Source: Desulforhopalus sp.
GTDB lineage: Bacteria > Desulfobacterota > Desulfobulbia > Desulfobulbales > Desulfocapsaceae
NCBI GenBank assembly: GCA_030247675.1
Contig: JAOTRX010000006.1
Span: 248,001 to 312,000, forward strand
DNA: 64,000 nt
Direction: 5' to 3'
Position numbers and translations under genes: made by a program. Positions 33,680-44,062 of this stretch are shown here, in pieces (the stretch's first letter is position 1; the number at the start of each line of letters is the position of its first letter). The notes under the pieces are model-generated. The model saw nothing but the letters and a program-made list of their open reading frames with translations, made no database searches and was not told the DNA's origin.

Positions 33680-34735
33680 TTACTCTTCAATTAATAGTTT
33701 TGAATTTTGTTCTAAATACTTAGCCTTCGCATTTTCAGAAATAGAATATTCTTTATCATTTATTTTTATCTTTGTCGCATTAGAAACCAAGCGGAGTGTG
33801 TCGGAGGCAATCAATGCAATAGACTTTGTAATTGCTTCTTGTGCTAATTGATCAACCTTTATATTCATTTTGTTGCACTCGTCAATTACTTTAATTTCAT
33901 TCATTAAAATATCAATAACCTCTTTTTTTCTTGTCATTTTTCCTTCAAAGGTAAATTTTGTAAATATTAGTTCTATAGTTCTTTGTAAAATCAATACGAT
34001 TAGATCTATTAATTTATCGGAACCAATTAATTTGCCCAGGATAGAACCAGACTCAATTCTTTTTACAACTAAGGGTCTTTGCTTTATATTTGCTATTTCA
34101 GAAAGTTCTAGATAAATCTTGTTAATGTAATTTAGTGAATCTATAAATTTTCCAAAATCACTCTCTTTATTATCTAAATGAATTATCAATTCTTTTGAGT
34201 CGGTTGTTATATCAAGTATTTTCGTGTTCTCTAAACGGTCTGAGAAACTCAGTAAATATTTATGGTTTTCTTTAAAATTCTGGAGAAGCTCAACAGCCGT
34301 CTTTATCGACCCTAACAATGAAGATATTATATGATGATTTCGTGTTTTAATATACTCATAAAGTTGTTTTGTCATTATATCATAATGGATGATAACCCCT
34401 TCTATAATATTTATTTCGAAAATATATTCAGAATAATCTGTTGAGTTTTTCATGCTATTAATGGTTTTACTTATTTCTATAAGACTTGCATGATGACCCA
34501 ACATATTAAAATTTTGCGCGAACTGAGCTTGCTTGTTGATTATATCTTGTCTTTTTTGACTAAGTATTGGAGTAGATTCATTATTTATTCCAGAACTGAT
34601 TAGTAGATCTATTGATTGTCTATTTAACTCATTTATTTCATCATATAGAATATTTAATTCTATCGTGTATGGTTCTAATTTATTCAGCAATTCTGACAGT
34701 TGTTGATATACAGCTAATAATTCATACGATGTCAT
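33680..34735 (-). CDS. AT-rich orphan gene of unknown function (probable horizontal acquisition)
   Basis: A 351-residue protein whose DNA is about 30% GC against the high 50s in the neighbours. The codons are full of AAT, ATT and AAA. The N-terminal two thirds are helical and probably coiled-coil (QLSELLNKLEPYTIELNILYDEINELN). A short segment, VVKRIESGSILGKLIGSDK, precedes a hydrophobic stretch LIDLIVLILQRTIELIFTKF that could be a membrane-associated helix. The C-terminal part is again helical (LAQEAITKSIALIASDTLRL). No family is recognised. The location next to a toxin-antitoxin pair, decayed toxin DNA and repeats is typical of a defence or mobile cargo gene, but nothing in the sequence proves that. 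Confidence 0.75.
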   Translation of the reverse strand: MTSYELLAVYQQLSELLNKLEPYTIELNILYDEINELNRQSIDLLISSGINNESTPILSQKRQDIINKQAQFAQNFNMLGHHASLIEISKTINSMKNSTDYSEYIFEINIIEGVIIHYDIMTKQLYEYIKTRNHHIISSLLGSIKTAVELLQNFKENHKYLLSFSDRLENTKILDITTDSKELIIHLDNKESDFGKFIDSLNYINKIYLELSEIANIKQRPLVVKRIESGSILGKLIGSDKLIDLIVLILQRTIELIFTKFTFEGKMTRKKEVIDILMNEIKVIDECNKMNIKVDQLAQEAITKSIALIASDTLRLVSNATKIKINDKEYSISENAKAKYLEQNSKLLIEE

Positions 34736-34939
34736 TTAATTCTCCTATTTGCGCCGAAGGCGTCAAGCTAACAAGGAATTCAAAAGAAACTAGAGAACAC
34801 TCTTCCCCAAGTGTTTCAAGATTACAAGCCAAATGACAGTTTTAAATAGTTAAGTGCCTATCATCCTAAAGTAAAAATTTTCTCCAGGCAAGCATAAATA
34901 GTTAGGAATATCCTCTCTGCAAACGCAGTTTGATTTTTC

Positions 34940-37216
34940 TCACTTCACCACAAACCGCACCTCTGGCGTGACCACCGGCGCTTCATCCCTATCTTGCCAA
35001 ACGCGCGCTTGGGCGAGGTGGCTGCCCTGGGAAAGGGGCCACATAAAGGCCTTGGGGTGTTCGCCTGATATGCCGGCAAGCTGGCCGTCGATAATCCATT
35101 CCACCCGTTTTGCAGAATAGTTCTCGGATATTTTCATCGGATAGGCCTCGATGGCGTCCGGGATATGCGGATCCATGGCCATCTGCAGGTTAGGGGAGGG
35201 TTGCAGGATATGCACTGGGGGCGAGTGCTGTGGCGGAGCGGTGCCGGCAGCGATGGCCCTGTTCGCCGCCGTGCTATGCAGATCGCAGAGGCTTCGCGGC
35301 AGGGTGCCGGGCATGAATTTTTCGCTGATGGCCGGGCAGGAGGGGCCGGCCAGCAGGCCACTATGACTGCAGACCTTCGCTTCGGCGAGCAGCGGGCTGG
35401 TCGGCAGCGGCTCGGGTTCTTCGAAGCGGCCGAGCTCGGCGAAGATGGTGCGGAGGATGACTGCCGGGCCGGTGCTGCCGGTGAGGCCGCCGGTGGGGTG
35501 GCCATCGAGGTTGCCCATCCAGATGCCGACGGTATGGCGGTGATTGAAGCCCACCGCCCAGGCGTCGCGGTGGTCGTTGGAGGTGCCGGTCTTGGCGGCG
35601 GTCTGCACCGGGAAGCGGAGGAGGCCGCCGTTACCGAACTCCAGGCGGCGGGCCTCCGGGTCGGAGAGGATATCGGCAATCAGCGCCGCCGCCTCGCGGC
35701 TGTAGACCCGGTGGCGGGATGGCCCTGCGCTTCTGCCGTCCATGGTTGCCCGCAGTGGGTGAAAGACACCGCCCCGGGCCAGTGCCGCGTAGCCCCGCAC
35801 CAGTTCCAGCAGGGTCACCTCGCCGTTGCCAAGGGCCAGGCCCTCGCCGTAGTGGCCGGCGGAGCGGTCGAGGCTTGCCATGCCCAGGGCGTGCAGGCGG
35901 TCGAGAAAGGCATCGACGCCGGTGAACTGGACGGTGCGCACTGCCGGGATGTTCAGCGAGTTGCCGAGGGCCTCGCGCAGGCGCAGCGGGCCGTAATGTC
36001 TGCGGCTGTAGTTGCGGAAGGGGTGCATGCCGTCGCCGACTGGCCGGGCCAGCGGCGCGTCTTCGATGATGGTCGCCGGGCTCCAACCCCGGTCAAGCGC
36101 CAGGGCGTAGAGGAAGGGTTTGAGGGTCGAGCCCGGCTGGCGGGGCGAGGTCACCGCGTCGAGCCAGCCGTCCGGGGCATCGGCCGCTGTGGCGGAGACA
36201 CTCAGCCAGGCGAGGATCTCATCGGTTTGGTGGTTGACGGCGAGGACCGCGCCGTTGTGCACGTCCTGCCGTTTCAGGTCGGCGAGGTGGCGGCGGAGGA
36301 TGTCGTGCAGGCGGGTCTGCAGGTTGCCGTCAAGGGTGGTGACGATCCGCGCCGGGCCGGTCCTGCCGTCTGATCCGGCGAGTTCGTTGCTTGCCAGGTG
36401 ACGGAGAAAGTGGTCGGCCGGGGCGGGAAGGCGCAGATTGGCCAGGGCCAGGGGGTGCAGCCTGAGGGATCCGGCAGATGTCTCCGCCAGCTGGCCGGTG
36501 CCCTGCAGGAAGGCTGCCAGCCGCGCCAGGGGTTTGTCGAGGCCCGGGCCGCCTGGGCTTTCGCCGAGACGCGAGGGGGCGCGGACCAGCACCGCCAGGG
36601 CCAGGGTTTCTCCCGTGGTGAGGGTGGCCGGGTCGCGGTCGAAGTACAGCCGGGCCGCCTGGAGGACACCGCGCCGCTGGCGGCTGTAGGGCACCTGATT
36701 GAGGTAGAACTCGAAGATCTCCGCCTTGCTGAACCGCCCTTCCAGCTGCGCCGCCTCAATGCCCTCCAGCCAGCGCGACCACAGGGTGCGCGGCCGGGGA
36801 TGGAGGATGCGCACCACCTGCTCGGTGATGGTGCTGGCACCGCGCACCCCCCGCCAGGCTTTGAGATTCTGCAACAGGGCGTGGCCCCTTGCCAGCCAGT
36901 CGACACCGTGATGCCGGTAGAAGCGCCGGTCTTCCGAGGCGATGAAGGCGTCCTGGAGGAGGGCCGGGATTTCATGGAGGGGCAGCCAGTCGTGGACGTT
37001 GAGGGGATTGTCGAAGGTGGCCGACAGGGGGACACCGTTGCGGTCAAGGAACTGGTAGCGGCGAAAACCAAGGGCGTCCGGGAGGAGGCTTGTCTGGAAG
37101 GGGCGGAGTTCCTCCCAGGTCTTTTTGCCGAGCCAGAGCGCGGCCGCGACCAGGCAGCAACCAAGGCAGCACCACAGCAGCGGCCGTTTACTGGTAAAAC
37201 ACCGTCGTCGCGCCAT
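34940..37216 (-). CDS. pbpC: Penicillin-binding protein 1C
   Basis: A 758-residue bifunctional peptidoglycan synthase. After a membrane anchor (about 12-30) comes the GT51 transglycosylase domain (EDRRFYRHHGVDWLARG, GASTITEQVVRIL). The transpeptidase domain follows with the SxxK motif in QPGSTLKPFLYAL and the KTGTSNDHRDAWAVGFN motif. The C-terminus is the BiPBP_C immunoglobulin-like domain characteristic of PBP1C. It lies 57 bp behind the alpha-2-macroglobulin gene on the same strand. The same pairing occurs in E. coli (yfhM-pbpC), where repair of the wall and trapping of proteases are thought to be coupled. Confidence 0.93.
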   Translation of the reverse strand: MARRRCFTSKRPLLWCCLGCCLVAAALWLGKKTWEELRPFQTSLLPDALGFRRYQFLDRNGVPLSATFDNPLNVHDWLPLHEIPALLQDAFIASEDRRFYRHHGVDWLARGHALLQNLKAWRGVRGASTITEQVVRILHPRPRTLWSRWLEGIEAAQLEGRFSKAEIFEFYLNQVPYSRQRRGVLQAARLYFDRDPATLTTGETLALAVLVRAPSRLGESPGGPGLDKPLARLAAFLQGTGQLAETSAGSLRLHPLALANLRLPAPADHFLRHLASNELAGSDGRTGPARIVTTLDGNLQTRLHDILRRHLADLKRQDVHNGAVLAVNHQTDEILAWLSVSATAADAPDGWLDAVTSPRQPGSTLKPFLYALALDRGWSPATIIEDAPLARPVGDGMHPFRNYSRRHYGPLRLREALGNSLNIPAVRTVQFTGVDAFLDRLHALGMASLDRSAGHYGEGLALGNGEVTLLELVRGYAALARGGVFHPLRATMDGRSAGPSRHRVYSREAAALIADILSDPEARRLEFGNGGLLRFPVQTAAKTGTSNDHRDAWAVGFNHRHTVGIWMGNLDGHPTGGLTGSTGPAVILRTIFAELGRFEEPEPLPTSPLLAEAKVCSHSGLLAGPSCPAISEKFMPGTLPRSLCDLHSTAANRAIAAGTAPPQHSPPVHILQPSPNLQMAMDPHIPDAIEAYPMKISENYSAKRVEWIIDGQLAGISGEHPKAFMWPLSQGSHLAQARVWQDRDEAPVVTPEVRFVVK

Positions 37217-37273
37217 ACCTTGCCAGGGCCTCCCCCCCGCCGCTTTGCCTTCCCTTCCGAACCTGAAGTGGTT

Positions 37274-40200
37274 CTACTCGGCTGCCTCGATCCTCAGCCG
37301 TGCCGGCACGCCCCTGCCGTAGACCTCCGGGGCGTACATCTCCTCGGCGCGGAGGGGCAGCACCTGGAAATCTCCGGGGGCGATGGCCTGGGCGGTATAG
37401 CTGAGATGATAGCGTCCGGCGGCCAGCCGCTCCGAGTAGAAGCGTACCGCATCGTGGCGCAGCTCCCGGTGATAAAAACTCCAGCGGCCGAGGGTGTCCT
37501 CCTGCCAGTCGGGATAGCTATTGCGGTAGGAGCCGGCGACATTGCCCGCATCGCCGGTATCGGCATCCTGCAGGGAGGTTGTGGCCAGATCCCTGTTGAC
37601 CGGTTCGAGGCCACCGGGGACCGGGTCTTCCAGGACAACGAAGTAGCGTTCGGCGGGCAGCGACACATAGAGGTCGACCTTGACCACCTCGCCGCTACGC
37701 AGGGCCATGTCCTCGGTCAGGAGCAGCCACTTGCCGTCCCGCTTGACGCTGTACTCGCGAAACACCTCGATTCCGGCATTGACCGCGTCGAGGGCGAGGT
37801 GGCTCGGGCTGTACGCCAGCCGGGCGCCGTAGTACAGGCGGCCTTCCCCCTCTTTCTCCACCTGTAGCTGCGCCCTGCGTCCGGCGTCGCCGCGGCGCAT
37901 CGGCCGCTGCAGAACAAGGGGCGGATCGGTGTAGGCGGTGAAGCTGCCGTTGCCAAGGGATTCCTTGTCGAGCCGGGCGGAGACGGTCATTGCCGGGGCC
38001 TGGCTTTCAAAGACCTTGGCATAGTCGGCAAGGGCCTTGACGACAAAGAGATTTTCCTGGGTGGAGGCCCAATGCGGGCGGCCCTTGCGGCTCTGGCTCA
38101 GACTGCGCATGGTGCTGACCGCCAGGTCGCTGACGGCGATATCGGCTGGGTTGCCCTGCAGCCAGGCGAGAAGGCCGCTGAGGATGGCGGCGTTGTCGCG
38201 CACCGGCGAGGCAAGGAGGGCCTGGTAGCCGCTGTCGAGGGACTCGCTAAAGACAATCTGCCCGGAACTCTGGTCGGCATGGGCGAGGATCCTGTCGAGG
38301 ACTTCCTGCTGGCGGTCGATAAAGCCGCCGGCGGCGATGAGGGCGCGCAGATAGAAGGTCTTGCCGAAGAGGCTCATCGATTCAAGATGGCCGCGGTAGC
38401 GTTCGACGTCGGCCAGGGTCGCCTTGCCGTCTTCGGCCAGGGCCGCCAGGGCCACCGCCCGCACCGTGGCGGCCATGCCCTTGGAAAATTCCTGGGGCAG
38501 GGCGTCATGGCGGAGGAGATTCTGCAGATAGCCCTGCAGCCGCTGCTGGACCTGCTCGGGGATTTGGTATCCCTCCTGGTGCAGCCAGTTGAAGGCCAGG
38601 GCGGTAAAGGCGCTGAGGTAGGGCGAAACCAGTTCGTCCTTCGGCGTGTAGTAGGTCATGCCGCCGTTGGGGGCCTGGTGCAGGGTCGCCAGGGCCAGGG
38701 TTTCCTGGACGGCCTTGTCGCTTTCCGGCCAGGGGGGCAGGTCTTTGAGATAGGGTTTCAGCGGGGTGTACATGGCCGCCATGACCCCCCGGGACAAGCG
38801 TTGTTCCCAGCAGCTGTACGGATAGTCCTTCATGAAAGTGAAGGCACCGGCCAGGCCGCCGATGACCGACGGCGACAGCACCAGGGCGACCTCCCCACGG
38901 TCTTCCTGCATATTGGAGGGGAAGAGGATGTCTTCAGTGGCCTTGTCCTCGTGGGTCATGCCGTAGGTCGCCGCCACCTCCTGGGCGCGGCGCTTGCCGA
39001 CCTGCAGGGTGTGGGTGAGGCCGTCCTGACTCGCCCCGTCACCAGCGGTAAGCTGCAGGGTGATCGGCCCCGAGCCGGTGGTCTGCAGGGGGAAGCGCAG
39101 GGTCTCCCGCTGAAAGGGTGCCAGGGTGATGTATTTACTTTGGCGCAGTTCCTGTTTGGCTGAAGCTGCCGCCTCGGCCCCTTTGACCGGGCCCTTGGCC
39201 ACGAGACTGACGGTAAAGCTGCGGCTGGTGTCGGTGCGGTTCATGAGGGTGAAACCGGCGGAGAAACGGTCACCCTCCATGACCTGATTGGGCAGGGCCG
39301 GGCGTATCTCCGTCGCCTGGTTGACCTTGAAGGAGCCTTCGCCGAGACCCATGCGGTCTTCCGGACTTACCGCCATGGCCAGTACCCGCCAGCTCGTCAG
39401 GTTGTCGGGCAGTTCGAAGCTGATTGTCGCCTTGCCCTCCGCGTCCGGACGAAGCGCCGGGTTCCAGTAGGAAACGAACTTGAACAGTGAGCGCATGCTG
39501 AGATCGGCGCCGCCGTCACCGCCGGCGCTGGCACCTTTTAAGGCCAGATTCTCGCGGCCGACCAGCTGCATCAGCAGGTTGTAGTTGCTGAGATCGAGCT
39601 CGTCGAGGGAGTAAAAGGCCTGGTAGGGGTCAAAGCGCTTACGCCCTTCGAGGAGGAGATCGAAGACCGCCTCGTCGAGCACCGCCACCGCCAGTTCAAC
39701 GGGGGCCATGGCCTCGCCCGGAGCGGCATGGCGCGGACGCACCTGCAGGTCGACCCGGGCGGTTTCGCGCGGCTTGTAGACCTCTTTTTCCGGCTTGATG
39801 GCAACCACCAGCTCTTTATAGGGGTCCTTGACCGGAACCCGGACATAGCCCATGCGGTAGGCCGGTTTGCCAAGATCTTCGCCCTGCGGCCCCGGTGGTT
39901 TTTCCACCCGCGGCGTAGTGACGGTGACCGATACGTAGAAGCCGGGCAGATAATCGGCCAGGACCGGGATCTCGACGATCTCCGAGCTGCTGGCAAAGGT
40001 CCTGGTCCAGTGGCTGATGACCCCGAAGCGTTCGACGGTGATCAGTGCCTGGGCGCCGGGGAAGGGGTTCTGCACCAGGAAGCGGGCGGTGTCGCCGACG
40101 TTATAGCCGGATTTTTCCGGGAAGACCTTGAGCAGATTGCCGGGAGGTGCTTCCCACAACACCACGCCTTTGCCGGTTACCCAGCGCTCGATAGTCGTGG

Positions 40201-43200
40201 CATGGCTGCGCCCGGTGGTGTCGTCAATACGTGCCGTCAGCTGGAAGTCGCCGGCCTGGCCAGGGGTGAATTCCATTTCCAGGGGTTCGGCGGCGGAGAC
40301 TCCGCTGAGCTCCTGCTCCGGCTCCCATTGGTGTTCGTATTCGGTGTGGTAGCCGTCGCCCGCCCCTTTTACCCGTGCACCCCAGGTTTTTTTATGCTCG
40401 GTTTTGACAGAGATAGGCACCCCGGGGATGATCTTGCCGTCTTTATCGACGACCACCACCCGCACCTTGGCCTTGTGGCCCTCCTGCAGGGTCCAGTCTT
40501 CCTGCAGGACGCCTACATAGCGATCGCGGCCGAAGCAGGGAACGGCGGCGCGGTTGGCGATGGACTTGCCCCGGTCGTCCTGAACCGAGCTTTCGACGGT
40601 CAGCTGGCCGTACCAGATCGGGCTGTCGATGATGGTGAAGGACTCGCTTTGCTGGCCGTTACCGTCGAGGTTACCCTGATTTTCAAAGAGGGTCTCGCTG
40701 TCGGCCCTGCGGCCCTCGGTTTTTTCGGCGCTGTCGAATTGAAAGCCGCTGACCTTGGGATTGTCCGGGGTAAAAGGCCGCACCGCCAGGGCGGCGGTGA
40801 TCCGGTTGGCGGCGCCGCTGTAAGGGCCGCCGGCATGGAGTTTGGCGGAGGTGGTAATGGCCACGCTGTCGCCTGCGGTAAAACGTGTGCCGCTCAGGTC
40901 GGTGTTTACCTTGAAGGGGGCGGGGGAGAAGTCGCTGACCAGAACCCGCATCGCCTCCCATTCCCCGGAATTGAAGTTGCACTTGACGGTAAAGCGGTAC
41001 CAGCCGACGGCAGCGTTTTTGGCAAGGGCCACCTCGCCATGAAAGGCCCCGAAGGGGGAAAGGCTGATGTTGTCCTGTTCATAGGCCACCTTGCCCAGCG
41101 GATCAATAAGCTTGAGGTGGTAGCGCGGGCCGACCTGGGTAGCGGTCTCGGTGGGGGCGGCCTTGCCGTTTTCCTTGGTTGGCGTGGCGGTCGTCTTGCT
41201 GGTCACCTCGCCAGTGAAGTCGGCGGCACCCGGCGGCATGGTAAAGCGCAGATTGTCCTGATCGCGGACGAAGATCTTATACTGCATGGTGTCGCCCGCC
41301 TTGTAGATTCCCTGGGCGGTGGCCCCCCACATCCGGATATGACCGTGTAGCGGCCGCAGCCAGTCGGGGATGTACTCGCGGTTTGCCCCTTCGGCCGCCA
41401 CCTGGTATTCGTAGTGCACCGGCAGGACGGCCATGTCCGCATCTTTTTTGCAGAGCAAAAACAGGTTCTGCTCCTCCTTGTCATTGGCGTAGACGTGGAG
41501 GAGGCCGGGATCGAGGGTGGTGACTCCGGGCAGGGTGGCTATACCGTCCTGGCCGGTGGTGGCGGTTGCCAGGGCATCGGCCGGCTTGCCGAATTCCTTG
41601 AAGGTGCTCTTGAAGAACTGCAGGGTAACATCGGCCACCGGCTGGCCGGTGCTGAGATCGGTGATCCACACCATGCTGTTATGGTGACCGAGCTTGAGAT
41701 GGACCTGGAAGGGGGTGACCTGGGCGAAGAACCAGGATTCTTCAGGAGACTTGCCGGGCAGGGCGGGCAGGGTGGTAAAATGGCCCTGCACCAACCCGGA
41801 ATCCTGGCCGATGAGCCGGCGTATGGTCAGTGGCACGGGGATGGTGGCGTCCTGCGGGCCGCTTGGCTTGATGACGGCGGAGCCGGGGGTCTTGTTGCCG
41901 TCGGCGGTGACTGTTTCGTAGTTCAGGCGCAGTTCCGAGAGGTTTACCGTCCAGGCATGGGCGTCGGTTTGCTCGGCCTTTTCCAGCACCGGCAGATTCC
42001 TCGCCAGGGCGTAGTCGGGCAGGCGGTGATCGGTTGCGAAGTTCATTTCGACGGGGCCTGCCAGGGCGCGGCCGAACTGATCCTTGACCGAGCCCGCCGC
42101 CAGCCGCAGGTGGTAGGTGGTGTGCGGGCTGAGGATTGCTTCCGGCAGATCGATGCTGTAGCGCTTATTCTTGGTGTAGCGCTCAGACAGCTGGGAATAG
42201 GAATAGACCTGCTCCCACGGGTCGGCCCCCTGGCCGGCATTGAGCGGCGGCGACAGCTGCAGACCGTCCTCGACGTCTTCCGGCAGGACCGGGGCCGAGA
42301 ACAGCAGGGCGACCCCTCCGGAGGGCAGGCAGAGCTGCTTGGAAGGAGAGGCGGAACCGGGTGAGATATCGAAGGACTTGTTGTTTTTATCGATGCAGCG
42401 GACACCCAGGAAACGGAAGTCGGGGATTGCCTGGAGGGTTTCGAGAACCCGGTGTTCGCTGCCCGGCAATTTGCCGGTGAGAGAAGTAAGGCCTGGTTCG
42501 ACCTGCAGCTGCACCGGCACCCCGGCCGGCAGGTCGGAGGATGGAGTGACCAGCCAGACCAGGTTGCTGGCCTGGCCGGAATCCGCTTCGGCCTCGACTT
42601 TCGCGGCAATGCGCTGGCCGCCGGCAAGGTAGTAAAGGTGCGCGGACAGCGAAGCCGGGTCCATCGGCAGATTGCCGCGCACGGCGTTTTGCGGCAGCTG
42701 CGGGCTCAGCCAGGTCTTGAACCAGGCTTCGGTGATGCGCGGCCGCAATGTGGCAAAGCTGTGCTGCACCGGTTCAGCCAGGGTGGCCTTATCGAGGGCG
42801 ACGATGGCCGGGGCGATGGTCAGACGGTATTCGGTGGCCGGTTGCAGGGCATCCTTGCCGGTCAGGTTGCAGGCGAGGTTCGAGGGATTCAGCCAGCGCC
42901 ATTGGCAGTTCAGCTGCGGCAGGGTAGTGATCCCCACCTCGGCGGCGCTCCGCTCCATTTTGCCGAGGGGCACGACTGGCCGGTCAAACTGGATGACGAT
43001 CTGCTGGCCAGCCGGTGCCTCCGTGCCGCTCGGGGTGATTCGGAGAATCCGCAGGTCCTTGCCGGGCGGTGCCGGTTTTTCGGCTGTCCAGGCGGCCGGC
43101 ACACCGAGAGACAGGCAGAACAGCAAGGTGCAAAGATATTGTAGGATTGCGCCGTTTCGGAGCGTGCCTGCTGAGGACATCGGCTGATTTTCCTTCTTCG

Positions 43201-43210
43201 CTGTCGGCAT
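37274..43210 (-). CDS. Bacterial alpha-2-macroglobulin (protease trap)
   Basis: A 1978-residue exported protein with a signal peptide (about 10-42, ending near WTA-EK). MG/bait-region beta domains follow: an APPGKDLRILRITPSG N-terminus, the HLKLGHHNSMVWITDL and TQVGPRYHLKLIDPLG segments, and the MG7-like NPALRPDAEGKATISFELPD. The thioester domain contains the reactive CWEQ motif at Cys1467 (YSCWEQRLSRG), so the trap should be able to bind proteases covalently. The C-terminal receptor-like domain ends the protein. ATG at 43210 has AGGAGG upstream; a longer frame to 43417 lacks a signal peptide at its start. It heads an operon with pbpC. Confidence 0.93.
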   Translation of the reverse strand: MPTAKKENQPMSSAGTLRNGAILQYLCTLLFCLSLGVPAAWTAEKPAPPGKDLRILRITPSGTEAPAGQQIVIQFDRPVVPLGKMERSAAEVGITTLPQLNCQWRWLNPSNLACNLTGKDALQPATEYRLTIAPAIVALDKATLAEPVQHSFATLRPRITEAWFKTWLSPQLPQNAVRGNLPMDPASLSAHLYYLAGGQRIAAKVEAEADSGQASNLVWLVTPSSDLPAGVPVQLQVEPGLTSLTGKLPGSEHRVLETLQAIPDFRFLGVRCIDKNNKSFDISPGSASPSKQLCLPSGGVALLFSAPVLPEDVEDGLQLSPPLNAGQGADPWEQVYSYSQLSERYTKNKRYSIDLPEAILSPHTTYHLRLAAGSVKDQFGRALAGPVEMNFATDHRLPDYALARNLPVLEKAEQTDAHAWTVNLSELRLNYETVTADGNKTPGSAVIKPSGPQDATIPVPLTIRRLIGQDSGLVQGHFTTLPALPGKSPEESWFFAQVTPFQVHLKLGHHNSMVWITDLSTGQPVADVTLQFFKSTFKEFGKPADALATATTGQDGIATLPGVTTLDPGLLHVYANDKEEQNLFLLCKKDADMAVLPVHYEYQVAAEGANREYIPDWLRPLHGHIRMWGATAQGIYKAGDTMQYKIFVRDQDNLRFTMPPGAADFTGEVTSKTTATPTKENGKAAPTETATQVGPRYHLKLIDPLGKVAYEQDNISLSPFGAFHGEVALAKNAAVGWYRFTVKCNFNSGEWEAMRVLVSDFSPAPFKVNTDLSGTRFTAGDSVAITTSAKLHAGGPYSGAANRITAALAVRPFTPDNPKVSGFQFDSAEKTEGRRADSETLFENQGNLDGNGQQSESFTIIDSPIWYGQLTVESSVQDDRGKSIANRAAVPCFGRDRYVGVLQEDWTLQEGHKAKVRVVVVDKDGKIIPGVPISVKTEHKKTWGARVKGAGDGYHTEYEHQWEPEQELSGVSAAEPLEMEFTPGQAGDFQLTARIDDTTGRSHATTIERWVTGKGVVLWEAPPGNLLKVFPEKSGYNVGDTARFLVQNPFPGAQALITVERFGVISHWTRTFASSSEIVEIPVLADYLPGFYVSVTVTTPRVEKPPGPQGEDLGKPAYRMGYVRVPVKDPYKELVVAIKPEKEVYKPRETARVDLQVRPRHAAPGEAMAPVELAVAVLDEAVFDLLLEGRKRFDPYQAFYSLDELDLSNYNLLMQLVGRENLALKGASAGGDGGADLSMRSLFKFVSYWNPALRPDAEGKATISFELPDNLTSWRVLAMAVSPEDRMGLGEGSFKVNQATEIRPALPNQVMEGDRFSAGFTLMNRTDTSRSFTVSLVAKGPVKGAEAAASAKQELRQSKYITLAPFQRETLRFPLQTTGSGPITLQLTAGDGASQDGLTHTLQVGKRRAQEVAATYGMTHEDKATEDILFPSNMQEDRGEVALVLSPSVIGGLAGAFTFMKDYPYSCWEQRLSRGVMAAMYTPLKPYLKDLPPWPESDKAVQETLALATLHQAPNGGMTYYTPKDELVSPYLSAFTALAFNWLHQEGYQIPEQVQQRLQGYLQNLLRHDALPQEFSKGMAATVRAVALAALAEDGKATLADVERYRGHLESMSLFGKTFYLRALIAAGGFIDRQQEVLDRILAHADQSSGQIVFSESLDSGYQALLASPVRDNAAILSGLLAWLQGNPADIAVSDLAVSTMRSLSQSRKGRPHWASTQENLFVVKALADYAKVFESQAPAMTVSARLDKESLGNGSFTAYTDPPLVLQRPMRRGDAGRRAQLQVEKEGEGRLYYGARLAYSPSHLALDAVNAGIEVFREYSVKRDGKWLLLTEDMALRSGEVVKVDLYVSLPAERYFVVLEDPVPGGLEPVNRDLATTSLQDADTGDAGNVAGSYRNSYPDWQEDTLGRWSFYHRELRHDAVRFYSERLAAGRYHLSYTAQAIAPGDFQVLPLRAEEMYAPEVYGRGVPARLRIEAAE

Positions 43211-43570
43211 GGAGAGAACCTCCTGGTAGAGCCCCTGAGAAGATCCTCTGCGGGGCGAGCTTGTACGGTCCGGGGGGGAGGTGAGGAACGGGATAGAAGA
43301 AAAACCTGTCCTCGTATTTATTTTTAATATCAATCCTAGAGTATTACCCTTGCCAGCGCAACTTCTTTTCCAGGCATTGGCCGTGACCTGTGCCGATTGG
43401 GATACTGCTCCAACCACCGCAAAGGGGATAATCAGCTGCGCGAAATTCTTTCGGGCTCATCTGGGCAAGTGGGATTTTTTGTGATAGCCTTTCTTGAGAA
43501 TTGTCAGCAAAAACTTGTAAATACTTTTCCCGGGGAATAGAACTACTAAAATTGGCCACCACAACCCACC
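43211..43570. other. Divergent intergenic region between A2M and flbD (360 bp)
   Basis: This region must contain the promoters of the A2M-pbpC operon and of flbD. AT-rich stretches at 43310-43345 and 43490-43555 are likely promoter places, but no -24/-12, sigma-28 or confident -35/-10 element was recognised. No gene is supported here. Confidence 0.5.
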
Positions 43571-43807
43571 ATGATCGAACTTACCCGCCTTAATCACAAG
43601 AAGATCTTCATTAATCCCGATTTGATGAAGAGTATCGAGGAAACCCCTGACACGATTATCGGCATGGCCAATGGAGACCAGTATCTTGTGCTTGAAAAAC
43701 CACCTGAAATAATAGAAAAAATAATAGATTTCCGGGTTGCCGTGGTGCGTCGTGCCGATAATCCTGGCTCCCTGGTGAAGGTTGCGCCGCCGGTGGAAGG
43801 TGCCTAG
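43571..43807 (+). CDS. flbD: FlbD-family flagellar protein
   Basis: A 78-residue protein matching the small FlbD family (MIELTRLNHKKIFINPDLMKSIE, then DTIIGMANGDQYLVLE). It is found in flagellar operons of spirochaetes, Firmicutes and delta-proteobacteria, often just before motA. It differs from the Caulobacter regulator of the same name. The role is not fully defined and is linked to flagellar function by context. No clear Shine-Dalgarno sequence precedes the ATG. Confidence 0.88.
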   Translation: MIELTRLNHKKIFINPDLMKSIEETPDTIIGMANGDQYLVLEKPPEIIEKIIDFRVAVVRRADNPGSLVKVAPPVEGA

Positions 43808-44062
43808 CTTTTCAGCAGTGGTGCCTGGATCCTTTTTCAGTCTCCGGCGATATGGCCAAGGTCTTTCGCCATGGGCGGTGCGGTAAGGATCGAATTTTTC
43901 ACGACAAGGACAGAGATTTTAAAATAGTTCATGTCTTTTCATTCTCGGTTTTGCTACAATTCCGAGACAGTAGTCAAGATAGGTTGTCAAGATACCTTCC
44001 GGGCAAGCGTTTCCCACCCTGGAGTGAAGATTTCGATAGTCTGCTAATATGGTTTTTTCTCT

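Noticed and set aside
39728..41350. 540-codon plus-strand frame opposite the alpha-2-macroglobulin gene
   Set aside because: Antisense shadow with no start signal or recognisable motif.
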